This document shows positions 23,084 to 32,290 of a stretch of DNA of 64,000 nt, in pieces. Each line of letters starts with the position of its first letter. Positions within the stretch are counted from its first letter, which is position 1. The notes beneath the pieces are model-generated. The model did not search any database and was not told the origin of the DNA. It saw nothing but the letters and a program-made list of their open reading frames with translations. The translations under genes were made by a program, and so were the position numbers. The DNA comes from Schistosoma mansoni. Lineage: Eukaryota > Platyhelminthes > Trematoda > Strigeidida > Schistosomatidae. The stretch lies in NCBI RefSeq assembly GCF_000237925.1, contig NW_017385987.1, forward strand, positions 806,001 through 870,000, in the 5' to 3' direction.

Positions 23084-25800
23084 ACTTACTTATTTTTGTT
23101 TTATATTATTCATTACAGTGCATTTTTGATATGGCTATACTAAATGATTCAAATGTTTTTGGTATATAAATACTCATTTCAATAACCTTCATTCTAGAAC
23201 TCAAATAACGATAAATGACATTAAGATAAATTGGTCTTCTACGATATATCTGAAACAATGTAGTCGGACAAGCTTTGTTTGAGTATAGTAACCCTATTAC
23301 ACTATTGATATTTTTAACGGATCTGAAAAACTGCGTTAAAGTATTCTACTTTCAGATAATGATTTCAAAAGTATTCCAAGCAGCTTTCTGAACAAATGAT
23401 TTAGGATCGTTGTTATAATTTCATACTATAGTCTATATTTTTAACCCGAGACAAGAAAGCTTTGGGAATATGGTTAGTGATAGAGATTTTCATTCGAATA
23501 TATACTTCAAAGAGTTTTTTACGATAAGCAGATAGTCCTATCAAAATGAGACCCGAAATATTTATGATTTTGTAGTCACTATGATCTTTACCTATTTTTG
23601 ATTGACTGAATGTCAGCAGAAAATAGAGACTTCTTTTAGTTAAGGTTTAGAAAAATGTGGGAAAAAACTATGAAAGCCACTTAAAGTCATAAGCGAAGTT
23701 ATGGCAATAACTCAGAGTCAATAAACTGGAGCATCTCTGTAGATATAAGGTATACTAACCAATCGATATCAATTATATAAAGGATCTAAAATTATGAATC
23801 ATTCTAGATTCGTTCTTTTTTGAGATTTACTTCATGTGGAAATATATGAAACTTCAAAAGTGTAAAATCACGATGGCTGAGTAACGAACTAAATAATTGT
23901 TATATCGTATGGTCTTGTCTAATATCACGTGACAAAACAAGGAGACGAGACCGTATCACATCATGAAATGAAAAATAAAAATTACATGATCAAGCCAAAA
24001 GTGACTGTGAGTATGAGGGACTGTAAATAATAAGTGGAAAATATATTACGAATAGTAAATCGTATAATAACAGTTAATGAGTCGAACGAATGTTCATTAT
24101 AATAAGTATATATATATATATATATGTAATAGTCCATAAACAATTTCTAGGAGTTACCATTCACTTAATCTTTATCGGATGTGACAGTAATCCACTTCCA
24201 AACCAATCAACTTAACTCCAAATTACCGTAATACCTTCATGTTGATCAGTAGATAATGATGAAGGCATGTAATACAAAATGAATGTAGTAAGTTCTGAAT
24301 ATAATTTACTGATATGTAATAACAAACACTTTCCAAACAGTATAGCATATTTTCTGCAAAGTCGACTAGGGACTAAGGAAATTTGTTACCTTACGCAAAC
24401 CGTATAGCAATTTAGTGAATTCTGTAAGATGTTTCATGATAAAAGGAAACGTATGTTTAATCTAAGTAGTGCAATGATCATACGAAGTTCGTCAGAACCA
24501 TGTGCAGTATTAAAACAATATATTTCAAAGGAACTGATCATCCTTTAACTTGACAAGATATATGTCAAACGAAGAGAAAACCAAATAAATTAACATATAC
24601 AACGCCAATTTGGGTATTAAAATCAAATCAATAACACTAAGGTTGGATCTCCGTATGGCTGAGGCTTCAACAAACGTAAGAATTCGTCCAAGACAGTTTC
24701 TCTGTAAAAACCAAAAAGACTAAGTGTCGATCAGTTTTTTGACTCGTTTCAGTCATGCGCTTGAGTGTGGTGGAAGGTGGGCATTAACATCTGGTTTTAT
24801 TTGGTCACTAAACTTAGTTTGTTTCCACAGATATTTTGGTTTACACACAACCACTATTATTTATAAGGCAGGACTGCTTCCCCCAATGTCAATATTTTTG
24901 CACCATCATGTAAGTTAGTAGATATGATGGATTGTGAGACAATCGTTTACATGTTGTTTTCGTCTTTAGTATGGCATGAACATTTATCAATACCGGTAAC
25001 TTTGGCTGTATAGTACACTCTAGCGATGACGGGTTATCTTCAAAAAAAGGCCGTCGGATACGTTTATAACTAGTATGGAAATGTAGGGAAGCTTTTTAGG
25101 CGTCAGAAACGCAGTAGGTACCAGCTCACTACACCCTTCCTATTGATGTATCAAACGAATAATATCGAATAAAGTCACTATTAGTAATCATTGGATGTCT
25201 CTTGTGTATCAATGTTTGTTTAAGCTTAATTCTCAGTTTTTCTACCTTTGGTGACGTTTAAGTGAAAGTAACTTGATTAAAAATCGTAATTAAATATCGT
25301 AGTCTCATTAAGAAATTTCACACTATGAACACAGTTGGTCAAGTCCATTTCAGCAAATACTAAGCACTAGAAAAATATCTAGAATGGTATGAAGTCAAAT
25401 TTTTAGTGACTAAAGAAAACGAAACAGGCCTAACATCTTTAAAGTAGGGAACCATTTTAGAATGAAGTAAGTTTTTAATTGTATTTTATGTGAAGAGATA
25501 GAACATGGTTGTCCGAAAAAACTTATAAAATGGCTGAAAGACATCAAACTACTTATTATTATTGAGTAGCACGACACAATGCACAGAAAAACAACCAAAA
25601 TGGGATAACTCATTTTAAAACTGATTACTCAATTTCTTTTGTCTGGGATATATTATAAGAAAGCAATAACAGTGCTATACACATAAATAGTTTTGATTTA
25701 TCAAATAATCATAAACTATTTCTGTCTCAGGAATGAAAAGATTGGAGAATGGATGAAATAGGAATTCATAATGAAGCAGTTCAAAATGACTTATTATTAT
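23084..25800. other. AT-rich spacer
   Basis: No supported gene. A (TA)n run lies at about 24106-24127. 24720-25130 is a little GC-richer and non-coding as far as I can see. It might be an old repeat, but I cannot name it. Confidence 0.4.
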
Positions 25801-25890
25801 GAACCGATTGAAGTTAGGTATTAACACCAATGGATGTTAGCTCCGTGGTCTAGTGGTTAGGCGTTCATGCGCAGAACCGAAGGTCCTTTA
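25801..25890 (+). mobile_element. SINE-B left half, split by a LINE
   Basis: Contains the SINE-B 5' flank (gaagttaggtattaacacc) and box A (tggtctagtggttaggcg, about 25846-25863), then breaks at ..gaaggtcct where the LINE tail begins. The right half resumes at 27614 with gtcctgggttcg, so gtcct is duplicated on both sides of the LINE. Confidence 0.87.
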
Positions 25891-26097
25891 TTTATTCATT
25901 TATTTAAACACATACATATTGGTACAAAGGGGCACCAGATACATATGCGCCACACAAAACAATGAGAATGGGAAGTGAAAGGGGGAAGATGCGTATACAT
26001 AAAAAAATAGGATGAGAAAAAAGCGAAGAGTAATGATGGGGGGAACTGAAATGTACAACCAGAAGACTCTTTCAGTTAAGAAAGTTATAACCACTCT

Positions 26098-26709
26098 TTA
26101 TGAAGAAAGTAAAAGAAGGTTACAGAGGGCTCGCCACTGGCTTCTATTCTGAGCCATATCTGATAACGTCTCTAGCCACTGTGTTGCACCATCTCTCGGA
26201 CCCCATCCAGGGAGTCGTGAAGGACCAACAGAAGCTAGCCCTTTGCAGCTTTCTTTCATACCACGACACCATGTTATACACTGACCACCTCTCCGCTTTT
26301 TCCAACCAGTCCCAGAGTCGGCAAATAATGCACGATGTGGAAGTCTCTGGGACGACATTCGTAGAACATGTACAAGCCACCGAAGTCGGTGTTTCAAGAT
26401 GGTGACACCAATTGAATTATCGTCACTGGGCCCGAACACATGATGCCTAACCTCTGCATTACTAACATGGTGTTGCCACTGGATGTCAGCAATCCTTTGG
26501 AGACAACGATGATCGAACACAGAGAGACATCTAACATCCTCAACTCGGAGAGGCCAGGTTTCACAAGCATAGAGCAAAACTGCTCTCACCGACGCGTTGT
26601 AGATCCGACCTTTTACAGCCAGACTAACATCACGAAGGCGCCAAAGATGGCCCAGATTGGCATAAGCCGTTCTTGCTTCCACTATGCGTGCATCGATCTC
26701 ATCACTCAC
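26098..26709 (-). pseudogene. LINE ORF2 C-terminal part (204 codons open)
   Basis: A continuous frame of 203 residues without a stop: EIDARIVEARTAYANLGHLW, GRIYNASVRAVLLYACETW, FDHRCLQRIADIQWQHHV, HRLRWLVHVLRMSSQRLPH and GWGPRDGATQWLETLSDMAQ. This is the thumb/C-terminal region of the LINE polyprotein and ends with its natural stop just before the 3' UTR. The long open frame shows that the insertion is younger than the RTE copies at the left of the window. Confidence 0.85.
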
Positions 26710-27544
26710 GCCAACACCTCACTTATGCAGCTACCTAGATACACGAACTTCTCAACTACTTCAATCTGCTCACCATCCAGGGTGAGTACAGGATGAGAAT
26801 CCCGCCAGTCTTGTAGGAGTACTTTGCACTTGGAGGGTGCAAAGCACATGACGTACCTGCGGACACTGATTGCCAACTGATTAAGTGCGGATTGCATGCC
26901 TTGGGCATTATCGCACAGTAAGACAATATCATCCGCATACTCAAGGTCGAGAAGTCGTTCTCCAGGCAACAGATCTATACCGCTGTTACTCACATCCATC
27001 AGAGCTGTTTCCAGAATGTCATCGATGGCAAAGTTGAAGAGGAATGGTGAGATTGGGCAACCCTACCTAACTCCACTGCTTGAATGGAACAAGGGAGAAA
27101 GGTGGTTGTATGCCCTCACTCTATCTGAGGTGTTCGTATACAGGGCCCTTAAGATGTTAATAAACTTCTCAGGCCCACCCTTCTTCAATAGACAATTCCA
27201 GAGAGCAATCCTGTCCAACGAATCGAAGGCTGCCCAACGATTGTTGGCCTGTGATAAGTATGACGGTGTTCTAACATTTGGCGGAGGGTGAAGATGTGAT
27301 CAATGCATCCTCGACTAGAACGAAAACCAGCCTGCTCCTCGCGAGTCAATCGTTCTCGTGTTTTAAACAGTCTACGAAGAATGACAGAAGCCGATAGTTT
27401 GGACGCAATCGGAAGTAGACTTATCCCCCGATAGGTATTACAGGAACGACGTGAACCCTTTTCAAAGATAGGGACGACTATTGACTTATTCCATGATGTT
27501 GGAACACTTTCTAGCTCCCAAACCTTTGTAAACAACATAGTCAA
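26706..27544 (-). pseudogene. LINE reverse transcriptase domain, broken
   Basis: 27544-27185: MLFTKVWELESVPTSWNKSI, RRSCNTYRGISLLPIASKL, EEQAGFRSSRGCIDHIFTL (RT fingers). After a frame change: VRQ/GCPISPFLFNFAIDDIL-type sequence around 27000-27075, then GERLLDLEYADDIVLLCDNA with the catalytic YADD at about 26926-26937, and EQIEVVEKFVYLGSCIS. All key RT motifs are recognisable, but the frame is interrupted near 27185 and near 26706. Confidence 0.84.
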
Positions 27545-27613
27545 TTCCTTGGCAAGAAAGTCACCACCATCTTTAAAAAGAGCCGGAGGTAAGTCATCTG
27601 GGCCCGGTGATTT

Positions 27614-27765
27614 GTCCTGGGTTCGAATCTCGAGAGGCGGGACCGTGGATGTGTACTGCCGAGGATTCCCACAATAGGACGAAACGGCCGTCCAATGCTT
27701 CCAGGTTTTCCATGTTGGTCTAGCTTCAATTGACTCATGATTTCAACTATATAGATATGACGATT
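27614..27765 (+). mobile_element. SINE-B right half
   Basis: Continues the element broken at 25890: box B (gggttcgaatctc, about 27618), then the hammerhead-like segment at about 27653-27699 with CCGAGGA in place of CTGAGGA (U4 lost), intact GAAAC, stem III and GTC. Ends gactcatgatttcaactata. Confidence 0.87.
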
Positions 27766-28985
27766 GTCAATAACTTGTATCTAGAATGAGTAGTTAATCT
27801 GAAAGAAAAATGTCTCATAATGTCTTTACGATTATTATAATTAAGAATGACTTTAGATGCATTTCATGTTGTTAAGGGACTAAGATACTATTAGATTTAA
27901 GTGAAATTTTTATTAATAACTAACATTAAATGGAAATTTGTTCAAAGTACTCGAGATTGAATAACTTTTTTTACTCAAGTGTGGAGTTGTTGAATAGTTT
28001 GGATCAGGAAACTCATACTGAGCCGAAGCTAGAAGTTTTAGTCGAAAACACATTGCAACAATACCAGTTTTGCTCAATGTTTTTTTGTTTTTCTATAGTA
28101 AAAGAATTTTAGCATAAAATATCCGTTATTCTAACAAATTCCGGTTTCATATCTATTTCACTGGGTAATACTCAAAGTCCAGGTAAAAACATGTTTTTTT
28201 AACAGTGACAAGCTAAATTTCATCGTCATCCGAAAAAGCTTTTGAACAGATTTTGGTCCTATGAAATCTCTCATTATCATATGGTATATTTGGCGCATAG
28301 ATTCTGATCCAATTGTATTTCATACAGGGAGGAAAATATACAAACTACTGTAATGTTTGAATTTAAGTGGTAACTACTTTCATTATAAGCTATAAATAGT
28401 GTGGAAAACCGTTTATGGTGGTAATCTGTTGACTTTCTTTAATAGTGGTTTTCTTTGTCTTCAGAATCAAAAATGGAAATATGTCATCAAGAAGTTTTGT
28501 TTTTCTTCCCAACTAGTTACACTTATAAATTCATTTAATTCTTATGGTAATAAGCAATTTTAATTTATTTTCTCATAAATAAAATATATTACAAATTTTT
28601 GTGATATAATTGGATTCCTGTCAAAAATTTTGTTATTTTTAAAATTAACCCATCAAAGATACAGTTCATTACCATCTGTTAAACTCAACAAAAAACCAAC
28701 TTTATCATCTCAGGATTAGAGTTTTAAATTGATTGTCCCAATGAAAAAATAAGTTTAATCTTGTCTCAATCGATAGAGCAGGTTTACAGACTAAGTCAGT
28801 TATACGATTACATTCTTTTCTAACAGTTAGACTTACTGGAATATTTCAGAAGTGTATCTTTTTCCATACTAACTTCTAATTTACAAGAAATATAAAACAG
28901 AGATCGATAGCATTCGATCAGCACTAAGAAGGACTTGACACGCATGACATTGATCACCACCCAGTGATCAACCAATTGTGATTAC
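27766..28985. other. AT-rich spacer
   Basis: No gene or repeat recognised. Confidence 0.4.
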
Positions 28986-29009
28986 ATCTCAGTCCTACAG
29001 GAGGTCGGT

Positions 29010-29100
29010 CGCGACCCGAATAGCTCAGTGGTAACGTCTCTGACTGTGAAGCTGAGTGACACGGGATCGAGTCCGTCAGGGAGCACCAGTTCCCTCAAGA
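29010..29100 (+). mobile_element. tRNA-like SINE head (third tRNA-derived family)
   Basis: The sequence from gcgacccgaatagctcagtg to gagcacca folds only roughly like a tRNA. Box A is tagctcagtggtaacg (about 29019), an anticodon-like loop reads ctGTGaa, box B is gggatcgagtcc (about 29072), and it ends in acca. Acceptor and T stems have several mismatches, so I take it for a tRNA-derived SINE or tRNA pseudogene rather than a working tRNA. It differs from the SM-alpha and SINE-B heads. Confidence 0.55.
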
Positions 29101-29619
29101 TTGCAGGTACGCCTTGCTTATTAAAATAAGCTTCATGTCACTTATATGACACAATTGAACATTGAAATTTCAATATTAACATTTAGATTATGGGAATCAA
29201 TTATCCATTGAATATAATATACAATCAGTGTTTTAAACGAGTGAATGCATCATAAAAAAACAGTTATGGTGTACATCAGTTGAAATAATTATATATGTAT
29301 GTGTGTATGAAGTTTTTATGTGTAAATCAGGTAACATAAGTTTTTGTTATCATTCATTATTTAGTTTACATTTTAAACTACAGTAATTAATACGTTTCTC
29401 ACGCTCTTTTTAAAATAAAAATAAAAAAAACAAAAGTAAAATAAAAATGATAAGCCTCCTTAATGCCGGAAGTTTGAAAATATCCATCTAGAATGGAAAA
29501 AAGAAGAATTTTACCATAAAATCAAAGAATAAAAACAGTTTATTAATATGTAATTAAATTTTTTTCCGAAAAAAAGCTGTTTGGATTTAAAATATTATAT
29601 TGTAATGTTAGTAAATAAC

Positions 29620-29815
29620 TCCACCTGTAGCTCCTCCGGGGGCTACTGCCGGTCCCAAGCCCGGATAAAGAAGGAGGGTTGGGCATCAAGTTAGCGACCC
29701 CATCCCATAGAAAACCAACTCGCTGAAAAACGCGAACCAGAAAAAATTATTCAAACCATTTAAACTCTGCCCTGGGAGTTTAAGGAATAATTATGACGTT
29801 GTATGAGAAAAGGAA
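29620..29815 (+). mobile_element. RTE (SR2-like) LINE, 5' leader fragment
   Basis: Plus-strand copy of the RTE 5' leader beginning ctgtagctcctccggggg at about 29627, through gggttgggcatcaag and ttaaactctgccctgggag, stopping before the endonuclease. Again a 5' piece without a 3' end. Confidence 0.83.
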
Positions 29816-29934
29816 CTATTAGACAAATAATGAAAGGCGCTCAAAATATACAAATACGTTTCACGAAGAATCTGGTTGGCTTGAAATAAACTGGACAGTC
29901 ATAAGCGTTCTACTCATCTCTATTAAAGGAATAT

Positions 29935-30216
29935 TGTGGTGTGGTCTACTTATATCCATATAAGTAGTATATGGTGTGGGTCAGACATAGAATGTATTTT
30001 GGCAGAAGACCGATGAGGAAAGAACTGAAATGAAACGCAAACGTCTGGAAAATGCATGAGCAATGGAATAAGAGAAGAAACAGTGAAGATTGAAACAATT
30101 GGTTGTTAATTTGCAAATTGACTGTTCATTGTTTGGTAATCAGAATTTATTGAGATAGTCTGTAATCTTTGCTTAAATACATTCGATTGTCCCCAACCAG
30201 TGTTTTGTTCACTACA
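29935..30216 (+). mobile_element. Solo LTR fossil, about 282 bp
   Basis: Starts TGTGGTGTGG and ends TTCACTACA (TG..CA), flanked on both sides by ATAT, a plausible 4-bp target duplication. Its whole length matches the inverted copy at 47751-48051. Size and ends suit a Gypsy-type LTR such as that of schistosome Boudicca. The family name is by resemblance only. No internal region adjoins it. Confidence 0.7.
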
Positions 30217-30789
30217 ATATCAGTAGAGACTAGTTGTCTAATTTGTTTGTATCAATCAATCAATGCAGTCACAAAATAAACTAAATTCATAATAAAAAAA
30301 ATAAACAGCTGTTTGTTGTCTATGCTAGGTTCCGATTGCTTAGAATTAAACGGGTTACAAGGTAGATACTATTGACATCATAATGAAAGTTTACAAAATT
30401 ATTTGATTGAAAGGAACTTAATAGAATTGATATGATGCTAAAATATTTTCCAAGTATTTTATCATAAATGTTCTATAAATATTTTGGATTTAATCTTTTA
30501 AATACCCTTAACATATTCTATTGACTTATAATTTAAAGTACTAAATGGCTGTATTCAACATTTATTTTAGTTCAATATTTATAAGTGAACTATGGTATAC
30601 TTTCGAATATTTATTCTTATATCAATAGAATGATAGAAAGACAGTGTCAAATGACCTCAAGGTACATGTAAACATAGATCATGATATTTATAGGTGGTTG
30701 ACGGTGAAATACAGTTTAGGTTATTAATAGCAAGTGTTAATTTTATTGATCAAGAATTCTGTTTTATGAAAAAGGTTCTTAATGTTGAG

Positions 30790-30904
30790 TGTATTTCTGC
30801 CCCATTGTGGGACTCCTCAGCAGTGCGCATCCACGATCCCGCCTCGCGAGATTCGAATCCAGGACCTATCAGTTTCACGCGCGAGCGCTTAACTACTAAA
30901 ATTC
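30790..30904 (-). mobile_element. SINE-B fragment
   Basis: Minus-strand SINE-B head: box A near 30880-30897, box B near 30850 (RC ggattcgaatctc), stem I GCACTG and core CTGAGGA. It is cut at the end of stem II (about 30800) and at box A (about 30900), where the 49-bp foldback begins. Confidence 0.82.
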
Positions 30905-31032
30905 TTAAATAGGAATAATAAATATTTGTAAAATCTCAGAGAATGAATTTGTACTACAAATTCATTCTCTGAGATTTTACAAATACAAATTCATTCTCTG
31001 AGATTTTACAAATATTTATTATTCCTATTTAA
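30905..31032. repeat. Perfect 49-bp inverted repeat with a 29-bp duplication
   Basis: The left arm 30905-30953 is the exact reverse complement of 30984-31032. The 29 bases before the right arm (30955-30983) are a direct copy of its first part. The right side belongs to the repeat at 30955-31110, and the left arm is a foldback copy placed against a SINE-B fragment. Confidence 0.93.
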
Positions 31033-31110
31033 TGTCTTACATCAACTCGGCACTCAAATACTGTGAAACTATTCGCTCTAATTTAGACGAGAGTTCTTAT
31101 ACTAGAATTC
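30955..31110 (+). repeat. Unclassified dispersed repeat D, copy 1
   Basis: Shares a string of motifs with 42205-42310 (minus) and 62400-62525 (plus): ctgagattttacaaat, taatgtcttacatcaact, then ctctaatttagacgaaag and ttcttat. No coding content seen; family unknown. Confidence 0.7.
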
Positions 31111-32051
31111 TTTTTTATAAAAAAGTTCCTAATGTTGAGTGTATTTCTGTTTCATATTAAACATGATTCGTTATTTAAACTTTTATTAATGAAATGTTTT
31201 CATAAGGTTGTATAGTTGCTAAAGAAAAGAGCTTATAAAATCCTCAGTTAACTGAAGACAATATCTCATCGTATTAATCCATATATACTGAAGTATCCTT
31301 ATCCATCTGTCAGTTATGTGATTTTAGGTTGTAAACCACTAACTCTACAGTCCAGTTTAGTTTAAGTTTAAATTAAATAAATATTACAGTAGCTATGATT
31401 CTACTTATATAATCCTATCATAATTTCATGTTAACTTAAAATGTATTGATTAAAAGCCAAACTGAAAGAACAAATGGACAATAGCATATAATAGAATTTT
31501 ATTTAACGACTTATTGTTAACATAGTAAGATAATAAAAAGATAGATCAGTGAAGAGATACAAGCATTTGTCAATCATTTCATTTAACTGTCTACTTTTTA
31601 TACTACTTCTAGTACTATTAATCTTGTTAATATCAATTTTCAATGTTTAATCAAGATTTTTTGTTAATAAATCTAAATCAATGGAGAATAAGATGTTTTT
31701 ACTGTTCTAGGTTTTCTATGTAAATGTATCTCCTATCGTTGGTTAAATTGACATATAAATAATCTTTTCACTTATAAACGTAATGAATACATTTCCCAAG
31801 GTAAAAACAGTCTACTATGTCATATAAAATGACATTATTATTTTCAGTTTCTTTTATATTACACTCAAGAAGTTGGTGTACGCCAATGTATTCATAAGAA
31901 CAAAATGATCACTGACATGAATCTCAACCAAATAATTGGAAATCTATTAAGCCGAGAAGTTGAATACTTTCATTACAGTCTTAAGGTTCTTGTTAGCTTC
32001 ATATTTATGTAAGCAGATTTCTAAAAAACTATGATTAATTGAATTCATTTT
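31111..32051. other. AT-rich spacer
   Basis: No gene or repeat recognised. Confidence 0.4.
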
Positions 32052-32290
32052 GTTTTGTTTGTTTGAATCTTCCCATTGATGTTTAGGGCTGCAATTGGTA
32101 ACGTGATGGCATTTGGAGTGAATGGTACTAGGTTCGAGTCTCGGTGGGAACGTTAACACTGGGATGCGTGTACATCCAGCTGATGAGTACCGTATAGTAC
32201 GAAACGTGCGTCCTGGATTCTACTGCTAACCATCATCTATCTTTGCTTATGATGAATTAAACTGCAAAAACAAATACATGTTAATATCAG
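32052..32290 (+). mobile_element. SM-alpha chimera: inverted tail joined to head
   Basis: 32052-32096 is the SM-alpha 3' tail in minus orientation (gtttgaatcttcccattgat, tttagggctgcaattg). From 32097 a plus-strand SM-alpha begins inside its tRNA-like head (taacgtgatggc..; box B ggttcgagtct at 32131-32141), followed by the hammerhead and then ggattctactgctaaccatc. Box A is lost at the join, so internal Pol III transcription is doubtful. The ribozyme is described separately. Confidence 0.83.
32174..32218 (+). ncRNA. Hammerhead ribozyme (SM-alpha type), core intact
   Basis: Stem I is ATCCAG (32174-32179) with CTGGAT (32213-32218). Core CTGATGA is at 32180-32186. Stem II is GTAC (32187-32190) with GTAC (32197-32200) around a 6-nt loop. 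GAAA is at 32201-32204. Stem III is ACG/CGT around a 2-nt loop. The cleavage triplet GTC ends at 32212, so the predicted cut is 32212|32213. Compared with the usual SM-alpha stem II GTCC/GGAC, two positions have changed together and still pair. All catalytic residues (C3, G5, A6, G8, A9, G12, A13, A14, C17) are present. Confidence 0.85.

Larger units (their letters stand above)
25886..27613 (-). mobile_element. LINE with taaa-type tail, 5'-truncated, inserted in a SINE-B
   Basis: A minus-strand non-LTR retrotransposon. Its 3' end is at 25889 (tail of taaataaatgaataaataaa type), and the 5' truncation point lies inside the RT N-terminus at 27613. The 5-bp direct repeat gtcct flanks it, and the host SINE-B is neatly split. 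Protein motifs are NTYRGISLLPIASKL, QAGFRSSRGCIDHIF, YADDIVLLC and HRLRWLVHVLRM. The last is an RTE-like C-terminal signature, and related schistosome elements go under the SR3/Perere names. I am not sure which name applies. Several frame breaks make it inactive. Confidence 0.86.

Noticed and set aside
26100-27291. Plus-strand ORFs of 101-131 codons
   Set aside because: Shadow frames of the minus-strand LINE protein.
29010-29100. A functional histidine-type tRNA gene
   Set aside because: The acceptor and T stems have several mismatches and the D arm is irregular. Better explained as a SINE head or tRNA pseudogene.
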